From the NCBI RefSeq assembly GCF_035998295.1, contig NZ_DASYHS010000024.1:1-64000 (forward strand): 64,000 bases of DNA, in the 5' to 3' direction. Of this stretch, positions 15,901 to 24,853 are shown piece after piece (position 1 is the first letter of the stretch; each line of letters starts with the position of its first letter). Source of the stretch: DASYHS01 sp035998295 (GTDB taxonomy: Bacteria > Pseudomonadota > Alphaproteobacteria > Azospirillales > Azospirillaceae). The notes beneath the pieces are model-generated. The model ran no database searches and was not told the DNA's origin. It worked only from the letters and a program-made list of their open reading frames with translations. Position numbers and translations under genes: made by a program.

Positions 15901-17521
15901 CCGCCGCCTGGCCCGTCTGCTCGGCGGCGCCCTGGACGCCCGTGATGCTGCCCGTCACCTCTTCCGTGCCCTGGGCGGCCTGCTGGGCGTTGCGGCTGAT
16001 CTCCAGCGTCGCGGCCGACTGCTGTTCCACTGCCGAGGCCATGCCCGCGGCGGCCTGGTCGATGTCCTCGACCTGCGCGATGATGGCGGTCATGACGCCG
16101 ACGGTGGAATCGGCGGCCGACTGGACGGCGTTCATCTGCTCGCGGATGCGTTCGGTCATCAGGCGCGTCTGGCCCGCCAGATTCTTGACCTCCGAGGCGA
16201 CGACGGCGAAACCCTTGCCGGCCTCGCCGGCGCGCGCCGACTCGATCGTCGCGTTCAGCGCCAGCAGGTTCGTCTGCGCCGCGACCTCGCCGATGGCGTC
16301 CACGATCTCGGCGACCTGGGCGATCGCCGTGGCCAGGCGGTCCAGGTCCGCCTGGGCGGTGCGCGCCCGCGAAGCCGCTCCGCGCGATTGGCCTGCCGTC
16401 TCGGCGACTTGGCTCGATACCTGCTGGATCGTCGCCGACAGCTCCTCCGAGGCCGCCGCCACGGTCTGGACGTTGGCGCTCGCCTGGTTGGCGGCGGCGG
16501 CGACCGCCGTGCTCTGGCGCGAGGTCTCCTCGACCGCGGCCGCGAGCTGCTGGGCCGTCGCCTGCATCTCGCTCGCGGCGGTGCTCACCGTATCGACGAT
16601 GCCGCCGACGCGGTCGTCGAAGCGGTCCGCGAGTTCCAGCATGGACCGGCGCCGTTCCTCGGCGGCGCGCGCCTCGTTTTCCGCGGCCTGCCGCTCCATC
16701 TCCCGGTTGCGCACGAGATTGTCGCGGAACACGGTCATGGTCTGGGCGATCTCACCGATCTCGTCGCGCCGCCCGGCGCCGAAGATCTCGGCGCCGACGT
16801 CGCCCTCGGCCAGACGGCGCAGCGCCGTGACCGAGCGGGTCATCGGCCTGGCCACTCCGTAGCTGGCGATCAGGTAGCCGACCGCGGCGCCGCCCAGCAC
16901 GCCGAAGACGGCGACGGCGACCAGGATCGTCTGGTCGCGCCGTGCGAGCGCCGCAGCCTCCTGGTTGGTCTGCGTCGCCTTCTCGTCGGTGTAGACGGTC
17001 AGCGCACGCAGCCGCGCCTGAAGGTCGGTCGCGGCGTCCCGACTCGCGAGCGCGGCGTCGCGGATCGTCTGCTGCGCGACGTCGATCCGCACCTCGCCGC
17101 CGAGGCCTCGCGCGGTCTCGATCGTCTTGGCGAGGCTTGCCTCGTATTGCTGAAAGCCGTCGGCGACCGCCGCCGCGAGGTCGCGCGTCCGAGGGTCGGT
17201 GGTGTCGGAGAACTCCCGCAGTCGTTCCTCGAACAGGCGGCGCTGCTCCTCGATGACGCGCAGCGAGTCCTCGAGGTTGCTGCCGGTCGGGTCCGCGGCG
17301 ATCCGGAACTCGGCCCGGTTCAGTTCGACGACGTCGCGGTTGGCACGGGCCGCGGTCAGGCTCTGGCTGCCGGCCCGGTCGATGCGGGCGGCCGCTTCCG
17401 TCATGTGCTGCAGGCTGACGATACCGACCGCACTTACGAGTGCGGTGACGACCGAAAGGAAGCCCACCAGCAGCAGAAGCTTGTGGACGATACGCAGATT
17501 CGCGAAAACCATGCCGTTCAT
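15806..17521 (-). CDS. Methyl-accepting chemotaxis protein (four-helix-bundle type sensor)
   Basis: The 571-residue transmembrane chemoreceptor controls CheA through CheW. A first membrane helix (KLLLLVGFLSVVTALVSAVGIV, about 14-35) is followed by a periplasmic helical sensor of about 160 residues without a Cache motif, which reads as a four-helix bundle. A second membrane helix lies near 196-218, then HAMP (SVTALRRLAEGDVGAE), then the signalling coiled coil. Its hairpin tip AAQTNLLALNATIESARAGE is intact. No C-terminal CheR/CheB-tether pentapeptide is visible. The ATG follows GGGAG. It is divergent in role but not in direction from cobU upstream, and a second receptor lies beyond cobU; no che operon is in the window. 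Confidence 0.94.
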   Translation of the reverse strand: MNGMVFANLRIVHKLLLLVGFLSVVTALVSAVGIVSLQHMTEAAARIDRAGSQSLTAARANRDVVELNRAEFRIAADPTGSNLEDSLRVIEEQRRLFEERLREFSDTTDPRTRDLAAAVADGFQQYEASLAKTIETARGLGGEVRIDVAQQTIRDAALASRDAATDLQARLRALTVYTDEKATQTNQEAAALARRDQTILVAVAVFGVLGGAAVGYLIASYGVARPMTRSVTALRRLAEGDVGAEIFGAGRRDEIGEIAQTMTVFRDNLVRNREMERQAAENEARAAEERRRSMLELADRFDDRVGGIVDTVSTAASEMQATAQQLAAAVEETSRQSTAVAAAANQASANVQTVAAASEELSATIQQVSSQVAETAGQSRGAASRARTAQADLDRLATAIAQVAEIVDAIGEVAAQTNLLALNATIESARAGEAGKGFAVVASEVKNLAGQTRLMTERIREQMNAVQSAADSTVGVMTAIIAQVEDIDQAAAGMASAVEQQSAATLEISRNAQQAAQGTEEVTGSITGVQGAAEQTGQAAVSVRDAAGGLARQARDLEQAVATFLAEVRAA

Positions 17522-17646
17522 ACTCCCGTTTCCCGCACTGTCTCCCGGCCGGGCCTCGGATCCCGTCCCCGCCAAGGAGATAGGGCGCTGCAGTGCAGCG
17601 TCACTCGCGGTAATACGAAAGTATGGGTACCGAAAAGGTAATATGC

Positions 17647-18180
17647 CTATTTGGCGATGATGGGCAGGCCGGCCACCATGAACAGCACCCGGTCGACCGC
17701 CGCCGCGACCGCCTGGTGCAGCCGGCCCGCCTCGTCGCGGAACCGGCGCGCTAGCGCGTTGTCGGGCACGATGCCGAGGCCGACCTCGTTGGACACCAGG
17801 ATGACGCGGCCGCCGAGCGCCGGCAGGGTCCGGGCCAGCCGGTCGCCTTCCGCGCGGACGTCGCGCCCGGCCTCCATCAGGTTGCTGAGCCACAAGGTGA
17901 GGCAGTCTACGAGCACGGTCGTGCCTGGCACCGCCTGCGCGGCGAGCGTTCCGGCAAGGTCGAGCGGTTCCTCGATCGTGCTCCAGCGAGGGCCCCGGTC
18001 GGCGCGGTGGCGCTCGATCCGCGATTGCATTTCTCCGTCCCGGGCTTCGGCGGTCGCGACATAGAGCAGGTGTCCCGGCTCCGCTTCGGCCAGATTCTGG
18101 GCGTGCCGGGTCTTGCCCGACCGGGCACCGCCCAGCACCAGCACCGTCCTCGCTTCCTGTGGCACGCGCCCCTCCAGCAT
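17647..18180 (-). CDS. cobU: Adenosylcobinamide kinase / adenosylcobinamide-phosphate guanylyltransferase
   Basis: CobU (CobP) phosphorylates adenosylcobinamide and then attaches GMP, preparing it for lower-ligand assembly in cobalamin synthesis. The 177-residue length fits. The P-loop is GGARSGKT (residues 17-24), the His/Arg region RIERHRADRG lies near 54 where the guanylylated histidine is expected, and VLVDCLTLWLSNLM and VSNEVGLGIVPDNALAR are diagnostic. No other cob genes are adjacent, and I see no cobalamin riboswitch in the 147 bases upstream. It is sandwiched between two chemoreceptors, an accidental-looking position. Confidence 0.95.
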   Translation of the reverse strand: MLEGRVPQEARTVLVLGGARSGKTRHAQNLAEAEPGHLLYVATAEARDGEMQSRIERHRADRGPRWSTIEEPLDLAGTLAAQAVPGTTVLVDCLTLWLSNLMEAGRDVRAEGDRLARTLPALGGRVILVSNEVGLGIVPDNALARRFRDEAGRLHQAVAAAVDRVLFMVAGLPIIAK

Positions 18181-18257
18181 CGCCTCCCGGACGGCAGTCT
18201 AGCCGGTCCGGCGGCTCCGGGCGAGCGGTGCCGTGATAACAATATGTCTCGCGGCCG

Positions 18258-18272
18258 TTAACGAAATTTTGA
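18258..18272 (+). promoter_or_regulatory. Possible CtrA-like box upstream of chemoreceptor 2
   Basis: TTAA-N7-TTGA matches the alphaproteobacterial CtrA consensus TTAA-N7-TTAA at seven of eight positions. It lies 56 bases before the ATG of the plus-strand chemoreceptor, in a short A+T-rich patch. CtrA often controls motility and chemotaxis genes in this class. One short match is weak evidence. Confidence 0.25.
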
Positions 18273-18327
18273 TGTGCGGCGTGTATCAATCCGCGTCAAC
18301 TAACTCGTGGGTTGAGGGAATCGCGTC

Positions 18328-20016
18328 ATGAAACTCAAACGCATGACCATCGGGGTGCGGGTCGCCGGCATCGTGGCGCTTGCCCTGGCCGGTCTGGTGG
18401 TATTCGCGACTGCTGGAATTCTGGAGCTGCGGCGGCAGATCCTCGACGGGCGCGAAAGCACCCTGCGCAGCATCATCGACGCCTCGGAAACCATCGTCCT
18501 GCACTACGAGGCGAAGGCGCGCGAAGGAAAGCTGCCCGAGGCCGATGCCAAGGCCGCGGCGCTCGAGGCGATCGCGGCGCTGCGCTACGACGGGGTCGAA
18601 TACGTGTGGGTCAACGACCTGGACCATCGGTTCGTGATGCACCCCATCTCGCCCCAGCTCGTCGGCCGGGACATGCGCGACCTTCAGGACGCCAACGGCA
18701 AATACCTTCTCCGCGAGATCGTGCGCATCGCCCGGACGCCGGAGAAGGAAGGCTTCATGACCTATGTGTGGCCGAGGCCGGGCAGCGAGGTCCCCGTCGA
18801 CAAGCGCTCCTTCTTCCGCCTCTTCGAGCCCTGGGGCTGGATCTTCGCCACCGGGATGTACGTCGACGACGTCGGCACCCTGGTCATGGAGCGCGCCCTG
18901 CGCGTCGCCGGCATCCTAGCGCTGATCGCGGCGGTCGTACTGGCGGCGTCGGCGCTCGTCGCCCGCACGATCGTGGTGCCGGTGCGCCGCATGACGGAGG
19001 CCATGCACCGGCTCGCCGGCGGCGACACCGGGGCCGAGATTCCGGTGACCGCGCGGCAGGACGAGATCGGCGACATGGCCCGGGCCGTTCTCGTCTTCCG
19101 CGACAACGCCCTCGAACGTGCCCGGCTGGAGGACGAGCGGGAGGCCGAGCGGACCGCGCGCGAGCGCCGGGTCGTCGCGATGGCCGAACTCGTCTCCTCC
19201 TTCGAAGCGGACGTCGCCGCTTCGCTCGGCGCGGTGGGACAGGCGGCCGGTACGATGCAGGGCGTGGCGCGGCGGATGGCGGAGGTCGCGGACCATACCA
19301 GCGGTCAGGCGGCGGGGGCCGCGACCGCCGTCGAGCAGACGTCCTCGAACGTGCAGATGGTTGCCGCCGCCGCCGAGGAGGTCGCCGCCTCGACGGAGGA
19401 GATCGCGCGTCAGGTCGGGATGTCGTCGCGCATCTCGGGAGAGGCGGTCGAGGCGGTGTCCCGCTCCTCCGCGGCCGTCGAAGGGCTGTCCGCGGCGGCG
19501 GAGAAGATCGATCAGGTGGTCCGCATGATCTCGGAGATCGCGGGCCAGACCAACCTGCTGGCTCTGAACGCCACGATCGAGGCGGCGCGCGCCGGCGAGG
19601 CCGGCAAGGGCTTCGCCGTCGTGGCAAGCGAAGTCAAGGCGCTGGCCAACCAGACCGCGCGCGCGACGGGCGACATCGCCGCCCACATCGTCACGATGCA
19701 GCAGGCGACAGCCGGGACGGTCGACGCGATCACCGGGATCGGCGGCGTGATCGCCCGCATAACTCAGGGCACGGATCAGATCGCGGCTGCGGCCGACCAG
19801 CAGAAGGCCGCCGCGGCGGAGATCGCCCGCAACGCCTCGGAGGCGGCGACCGGCACCCAGCAGGCATCCCGGAGCGCCGGGGCCGTGTCGTCCGCGGCCG
19901 AGGACGCGAGGGTGTCGGCGGCGGACGTTCTGTCGGCGTCCTCGGCGCTGTCGGTCGAGGCGGACGGCCTGCGCAAGCGGGTCGAAGGCTTCCTCGTCGC
20001 TATCCGCGCCGCCTGA
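18328..20016 (+). CDS. Methyl-accepting chemotaxis protein with single Cache domain
   Basis: The 562-residue receptor has a membrane helix near 12-32, a periplasmic single-Cache (Cache_2) domain with the typical YVWVNDLDHRFVMHP near 91 and GRDMRDLQDANGKYL, and FATGMYVDDV leading to the second membrane helix near 192-214. HAMP follows (VRRMTEAMHRLAGGD) and then the signalling domain with the QTNLLALNATIEAARAGE tip and ASEVKALANQTARAT. Cache_2 sensors usually bind small organic acids; the ligand is not deducible. The ATG is preceded by TTGAGGGAAT. It is transcribed away from cobU. Confidence 0.95.
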   Translation: MKLKRMTIGVRVAGIVALALAGLVVFATAGILELRRQILDGRESTLRSIIDASETIVLHYEAKAREGKLPEADAKAAALEAIAALRYDGVEYVWVNDLDHRFVMHPISPQLVGRDMRDLQDANGKYLLREIVRIARTPEKEGFMTYVWPRPGSEVPVDKRSFFRLFEPWGWIFATGMYVDDVGTLVMERALRVAGILALIAAVVLAASALVARTIVVPVRRMTEAMHRLAGGDTGAEIPVTARQDEIGDMARAVLVFRDNALERARLEDEREAERTARERRVVAMAELVSSFEADVAASLGAVGQAAGTMQGVARRMAEVADHTSGQAAGAATAVEQTSSNVQMVAAAAEEVAASTEEIARQVGMSSRISGEAVEAVSRSSAAVEGLSAAAEKIDQVVRMISEIAGQTNLLALNATIEAARAGEAGKGFAVVASEVKALANQTARATGDIAAHIVTMQQATAGTVDAITGIGGVIARITQGTDQIAAAADQQKAAAAEIARNASEAATGTQQASRSAGAVSSAAEDARVSAADVLSASSALSVEADGLRKRVEGFLVAIRAA

Positions 20017-20025
20017 GCATGGCGG

Positions 20026-20208
20026 TCAGGCCGGCTCCGGCAGGCCTTGGCCGCCGGAGCCGATCTCGGCTGCGATCCGGCTCAACCGGCTGTCGATGTC
20101 GCGGCGTTCGTCTTCGGAGAGGAAGTCGATTTCCTTGGTCCGGTGCAACAGGTACGCCGCCTCGTCCAGGAACTCCAGAGCGATCTTCACCATGTCGTGG
20201 CCGGGCAT
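20026..20208 (-). CDS. Small hypothetical helical protein
   Basis: The 60-residue protein reads as two amphipathic helices (IALEFLDEAAYLLHRTKEI and ERRDIDSRLSRIAAEIG) with a flexible Gly/Pro tail. A perfect AAGGAGG seven bases before the ATG argues strongly that it is translated. It ends ten bases from the end of the convergent Cache chemoreceptor. I do not recognise the family. A regulatory or chaperone-like helper is possible, but nothing in the sequence fixes a role. Confidence 0.7.
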   Translation of the reverse strand: MPGHDMVKIALEFLDEAAYLLHRTKEIDFLSEDERRDIDSRLSRIAAEIGSGGQGLPEPA

Positions 20209-20432
20209 GGAACCTCCTTGTTTGCTTCCTTGACATTGCCAGACGGCCTGCCTTTGGCCAGATCGGAAGAGGGAATAATCCGAAATAGCCTCCTGTCGCC
20301 GCGTTAGCGGTGATGCGGAACTCCGGGCCGTTCCGGCACGTTACTTGCGTGCCCGTTATGCGCCCGCCTGGAGGAGGCTTGAACCCGAGCATCGAGAGAC
20401 GGCAGGCGGGCACCGAAGGCGGCGCTCCGCGG

Positions 20433-21485
20433 ATGAACGTCCTCCTCGGCTGGCTGCGTCGCACCTTCGCCGACCCGCAGGCGACGATGCTCGTGATGCT
20501 CCTGCTTGGGGGCTTCGTCGTGCTGAGCCTGCTGGGCGGCGTGCTGGCGCCGGTGATCGCCAGCGTGGTTGTCGCCTACCTGCTCGAAGGGCCGGTCGGC
20601 TTCCTGGAGCGTCGGCGCGTTCCGCGGCTCGCGGCCGTGACCGTCGTCTTCCTGGTGTTCCTCGGCGTCCTGCTCGGGCTGTTCCTGTTCCTGGTGCCGC
20701 TGCTGCTGACCCAGATCGCCCAGTTGGCCCAGCAGATCCCCTCGATCTATGTTCAAGCCCAGGAACTGCTGCTCGGCCTGCCGGACCGCTATCCGGAGCT
20801 GATCAGCCGCCGCCAGATCGCCGACGTCGCCGACCGGCTGCGCGAGGAGGTCGTCGGCTACGCCCAGATGCTGCTGGTCTATTCGGTCGCCTGGCTGCCG
20901 ACGCTGGTCCAGCTCGGCATCTATCTCGTCCTGATGCCGATGCTGGTGTTCTTCTTCCTCAAGGACAAGCACCGCATCCTCTCCTGGTTCCTGGGATTCC
21001 TGCCGCCTGAACGGCCCTTGGTCGAGCGCGTCTGGCGCGAGGCCAACGTCAAGGTCGGCGGCTACGTCCGCGGCAAGGTCTACGAGATCGCGATCGTCGG
21101 CGCCGTCAGCTATCTTGCCTTCCTGGTGCTCGGCCTCGATTTCAGTGCCCTGCTCGCGGTCGCGACCGGGCTGTCCGTCCTGATCCCCTATGTCGGCGCG
21201 CTGCTCGCGGCGATCCCGGTCGTCCTCGCCGCCTATGGACAGTGGGGCCTCGCCGAGGGCCTGATCTGGGCCACGGTCGCCTATGCCGTGATCCAGTTCC
21301 TCGATGGCTTCGTCCTGGCGCCGCTGCTGCTCGCCGAGACGGCGGACCTGCATCCGAACGCGGTGATCGTCGCGATCCTGGTGTTCGGCGGCGTGTGGGG
21401 GTTCTGGGGTCTGTTCTTCGCCGTGCCGCTGGCGGCCCTGGTCCAGGCGGTGCTGTCCGCCTGGCCGCGCTCGCGCCCAGCCTGA
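20433..21485 (+). CDS. AI-2E/PerM family membrane protein
   Basis: The 350-residue integral membrane protein has about seven or eight hydrophobic segments, beginning at MLVMLLLGGFVVLSLLGGVL. It has the PerM-family order: two N-terminal helices, a long polar stretch (about 95-150) with LPDRYPELISRRQIADV, then PMLVFFFLKDKHRI, the family motif GKVYEIAIVGAVSYLAFLVLG, VLIPYVGALLAAIPVVLAA, and PNAVIVAILVFGGVWGFWGLFFAVPLAA. Members have been linked to autoinducer-2 export or Na/H antiport, and the substrate here is unknown. The ATG is the last in-frame start before the first helix; its ribosome site is weak and a start 41 codons upstream is possible. Confidence 0.88.
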   Translation: MNVLLGWLRRTFADPQATMLVMLLLGGFVVLSLLGGVLAPVIASVVVAYLLEGPVGFLERRRVPRLAAVTVVFLVFLGVLLGLFLFLVPLLLTQIAQLAQQIPSIYVQAQELLLGLPDRYPELISRRQIADVADRLREEVVGYAQMLLVYSVAWLPTLVQLGIYLVLMPMLVFFFLKDKHRILSWFLGFLPPERPLVERVWREANVKVGGYVRGKVYEIAIVGAVSYLAFLVLGLDFSALLAVATGLSVLIPYVGALLAAIPVVLAAYGQWGLAEGLIWATVAYAVIQFLDGFVLAPLLLAETADLHPNAVIVAILVFGGVWGFWGLFFAVPLAALVQAVLSAWPRSRPA

Positions 21486-21641
21486 GCAGCCGTCCGCCGC
21501 GACCATCCCGCCGCCCGCGATCGTGACACGGCGGCCCGCTTTCCTGTTTGTCCGGCGGTACCTAACGGAAGGACATTACCCAATGCCCGAACGGTCGCGT
21601 CGGCGCGTCGCCGGCACGCAAGCATCGAGCGGCGCCGGGCG

Positions 21642-24389
21642 GTGAACCCCTGGTTTTTCAAGGGGCGGGCGGCGGGAACGGCCGCGTGGCTGCCCCTGGC
21701 GGCCGCCGCGTTCGGGATCCTGATCTCGGTGCTGACCTGGCGTGCGCTGCTGGAGGAGCAACGGGACGCGGCGCGCCGCACGGCCTCGGCCGAACTGGCG
21801 ACCGCGGTCCAGATCGTGGGCGGGCGGCTCGACGAGATTCTGGAGGCGCTGCGCCGTGTGGCGCGGCGGTGGGAGCGGCTCGGCGGCAGGGAAAAACCCG
21901 AATTCGACCTCGAGGCGGAGGTGCTGCTCGAAAGCTATCCCAGCTTCCGTGCCGTGGGATGGGTCGGGCCGGACATGCGGATACGGTGGATCTTCCCCGA
22001 GGCGGGCAACGAGGCGGCGGCCGGGCTCAAGGTCGATGCCGAGCCGATGCGCGCCGCCGCCTTCTCCCGGGCCCGGTCGCAGGGCGCGGCCTTCACCCCG
22101 CCGGTCCGCTTCGTGCAGGGCGGGATAGGCGTGGTTGGCGTCGTCTCGATAGGGAACGGCGACGCCTGGAGGGGGTTCACCCACGCCGCCGTCGATTTGG
22201 GCGTACTGTTCCGGCGCGTGCTCCGTGGCGTCGTGAAGGAGAACGCCCTGACGATCACTGCGGACGGCGTGCCCGCCCTCGCCTTGGGCGAGCCCGGCGG
22301 CGCCACGGTCCACGAGACCTTCGATCTCGGCGGCGTGGTTTGGCGGGTCAGCCTCGGCGTGCCGACCCCCGATCCCTTCCTGCAGCACCTCGTGCTCGCC
22401 CTGGGCGTGGCGCTCTCCACGATGCTCGGGCTGGCGCTGCGGGGGCGCCTGGTCGCCGGTGCCTCCGCCGTCGAGGCGCGCGCCGCCGCCGGGGCGCTGG
22501 CGAGCAGCGAGGCGCAGCACCGGGCGATCATCGGCACCGCGGCGGAAGCGATCGTCGTCATCGACGGCGGTGGTAGGATCCGGTCCTTCAATCCCGCGGC
22601 CGAGCGCCTGTTCGGCTACCCCGAGGCCGAGGCCGTCGGGCGCGACGTCTCCCTGCTGATACCGGACGGCCGTGCCCGCTCCCCCGGCGAATACCTGGAG
22701 CAGTATGTGCGAAAGGCCGGGCGGCGCGTTTCCGGCATCGGCCCGGAGTTCGAAGGCCGCCGGAAGGACGGCAGCATCTTTCCCTTCGAGCTGTCGATCG
22801 CGCAGTGGAGCGCCGCCGGCGAGCGCCATTATACCGCGCTGATGCGCGACGTGACGGAGAGAAAGCGGGCCGAGGCCGCCCTGCGCGAGAGCGAGCGCCG
22901 GTTTCGCGTTCTTGCCGAGACCATACCGCAGATCGTCTGGACGGCGGGGCCGGACGGGGCGCTCGACTACCTGAACCCGCGCTGGTCCGAGTTTACCGGG
23001 CAGCCGATGCCGGCCGGCCGCGGCTGGTCGTGGGGGCCCTTCGTCCATCCCGACGACCGCGAGGCCACGACATCCGCCTGGCGTGCCGTCCTGGACAGCG
23101 TTTCCGAATACCGCATGGAGCATCGGCTGAGGGCCGCGGACGGCAGCTATCGCTGGGTACGGACGCGCGCCGCGCCGCTGCTGGACGCGGACGGCCGGGT
23201 GCGGATGTGGGTCGGCACCGCGCTCGACGTCCATGACGAGTATGAGGCGTCGAGGCGGCTGCGCGAACGGACCGAGGCCCTGGAGGAGCTGGGCCGAACG
23301 CTCGACCTGGCGCCGGTCCTGGTCCGGGGGCTGGACGACCGGGTGGTCTACTGGAACCGCGGTACCGCCACGCTCTACGGCTGGTCGCCGGACGAAGCGG
23401 TCGGCCGGACGTCCCATGAGCTGCTCGCGACGCGCTTTCCCGACGGCCTGGAGACGGCACGCGAAGCCGTGTTGGCTTCCGGCTCATGGCGGGGCAAGCT
23501 GCGGCATCGGTGCAAGAACGGCAGCGAGGTGGTCGTGGAGAGCCTGTGGGCGCTGCATCGCGGCCCCGACGGGACGCCCCGCTCCATAATCGAGGTGAAC
23601 ACCGACGTCACGGACCGGGAGCGGGCCGAGGAGGAGGTGCGGGAACTCAACCGCACCCTGGAGGCCCGGGTCGAACGCAGGACGCAGCAGCTGGCCGACG
23701 CCAACACCGAACTCCAGTCCTTCGCCCACACCGTGGCGCACGATCTCCGTGCCCCGCTCAGGAGCATGACCGGATTCAGCCAAGCGCTCCTGGAGGATTA
23801 CGGGGAGGCGCTGGACGAGACGGCGCAGGACTACCTGCAGCGGATCGCCGGCGGCGCCGGGCGCATGGACCAGTTGATCCAGGACCTGCTCTCCTACGCG
23901 AAGATCAGCCGGGAGGAGATCATGCTGTCCGCGGTGCCGCTGGAGAGGGTGGTGGCCGACGCGCTGGGCCATCTCGAGGCGGTCATCCGCGACGGCGGTG
24001 CGGAGCTGTCGGTCGAAAGCCCGCTGCCGTCGGTCGTCGCCCATCGCGGCGTGCTGGTCCACGTAGTGGTGAACCTGCTCTCGAACGCCGTGAAGTTCGT
24101 GCCGGCGGGCCGGCGGCCACGGATCGTCGTGCGGGCGGACCGGCAGGGCGGCCGCGTACGCCTGTGGGTCGAGGACAACGGGATCGGCGTCGCGGCCGAG
24201 CACCAGGGCCGGATCTTCCAGGTATTCCAGCGCCTGCACGGAGCGTCGGAATACCCGGGCACCGGCATCGGCCTCGCCATCGTGCGGCGCGGCACCGAGC
24301 GCATGGGCGGGGAGGCGGGCATCGAGTCCGCGCCGGGCCGGGGCAGCCGGTTCTGGATCGAGCTGATGGAGGCGGACGATGGCGGATGA
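21642..24389 (+). CDS. CHASE-PAS sensor histidine kinase
   Basis: This 915-residue membrane kinase has a membrane helix at about 14-32, an extracytoplasmic CHASE-like sensor (about 60-230, with VGPDMRIRWIFPE and GGIGVVGVVSI), a second helix near 248-266, then three PAS domains (about 288-410, 415-535 and 545-660), a short coiled coil, and a HisKA/HATPase_c core. The phospho-acceptor is His700 in HDLRAPLRS; the N box is NLLSNAVKF and the G boxes VEDNGIGV and GTGIGLAIV follow. The core resembles bacteriophytochrome-type kinases. The GTG start has only a weak upstream site. The 3' end overlaps the downstream response regulator by 11 bases, so the pair forms one signalling unit. Confidence 0.93.
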   Translation: MNPWFFKGRAAGTAAWLPLAAAAFGILISVLTWRALLEEQRDAARRTASAELATAVQIVGGRLDEILEALRRVARRWERLGGREKPEFDLEAEVLLESYPSFRAVGWVGPDMRIRWIFPEAGNEAAAGLKVDAEPMRAAAFSRARSQGAAFTPPVRFVQGGIGVVGVVSIGNGDAWRGFTHAAVDLGVLFRRVLRGVVKENALTITADGVPALALGEPGGATVHETFDLGGVVWRVSLGVPTPDPFLQHLVLALGVALSTMLGLALRGRLVAGASAVEARAAAGALASSEAQHRAIIGTAAEAIVVIDGGGRIRSFNPAAERLFGYPEAEAVGRDVSLLIPDGRARSPGEYLEQYVRKAGRRVSGIGPEFEGRRKDGSIFPFELSIAQWSAAGERHYTALMRDVTERKRAEAALRESERRFRVLAETIPQIVWTAGPDGALDYLNPRWSEFTGQPMPAGRGWSWGPFVHPDDREATTSAWRAVLDSVSEYRMEHRLRAADGSYRWVRTRAAPLLDADGRVRMWVGTALDVHDEYEASRRLRERTEALEELGRTLDLAPVLVRGLDDRVVYWNRGTATLYGWSPDEAVGRTSHELLATRFPDGLETAREAVLASGSWRGKLRHRCKNGSEVVVESLWALHRGPDGTPRSIIEVNTDVTDRERAEEEVRELNRTLEARVERRTQQLADANTELQSFAHTVAHDLRAPLRSMTGFSQALLEDYGEALDETAQDYLQRIAGGAGRMDQLIQDLLSYAKISREEIMLSAVPLERVVADALGHLEAVIRDGGAELSVESPLPSVVAHRGVLVHVVVNLLSNAVKFVPAGRRPRIVVRADRQGGRVRLWVEDNGIGVAAEHQGRIFQVFQRLHGASEYPGTGIGLAIVRRGTERMGGEAGIESAPGRGSRFWIELMEADDGG

Positions 24390-24828
24390 GCCGAAACCCA
24401 TTCTTCTGGTCGAGGACGATCCCGACGATCAGCTGCTGATCCGTCGGGCCTTCACCAAGGCGAGGCTGCTGAACCCGTTGCGCGTCGTCGGGGACGGCGA
24501 CGCGGCGGTCGACTATCTTTCCGGGGCGGAAGGCTATGCCGACCGCCATGCCAACCCGCTGCCGGCGCTGCTGCTGCTGGACCTCAAGCTGCCCCGGCGC
24601 TCCGGGCTGGAGGTGCTGGAATGGCTCAGGTCCAGGCCGGCGCCGATGGGCAGGACCCCCGTGGTCGTGCTGACCTCGTCCAAGGAGAGCGCGGACGTGG
24701 ACCGCGCCTACGAGCTGGGCGCCAACAGCTATCTCGTGAAGCCGGTGGACTTCGACGGCCTGCTCGACATGATCAAGACGGCGGGCCTGTACTGGACCGT
24801 CCTGAACGAAGGGCCGTCGCGCGGCTGA
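24379..24828 (+). CDS. Single-domain response regulator (Rcp1-like)
   Basis: The 149 residues form one receiver domain with no output domain. The acidic pair is in LVEDDPDDQ (residues 10-18), the phospho-acceptor Asp68 is in LLDLKLP, Thr is in VLTSSKE and the conserved Lys in YLVKPVDF. The DPDDQLLIRRAF start and LPRRSGLEVLEWLR are typical of the receivers that pair with phytochrome-like kinases. Overlap with the preceding kinase gene makes it the likely cognate. With no output domain it must act through protein contacts or as part of a phosphorelay. Confidence 0.94.
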   Translation: MADEPKPILLVEDDPDDQLLIRRAFTKARLLNPLRVVGDGDAAVDYLSGAEGYADRHANPLPALLLLDLKLPRRSGLEVLEWLRSRPAPMGRTPVVVLTSSKESADVDRAYELGANSYLVKPVDFDGLLDMIKTAGLYWTVLNEGPSRG

Positions 24829-24853
24829 CCGGCCGCCGCGGCCCTGCTCCGCC

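Noticed and set aside
18181..18327. Cobalamin riboswitch upstream of cobU
   Set aside because: No B12-box-like sequence or long conserved leader is visible in the 147 bases between cobU and the divergent chemoreceptor.
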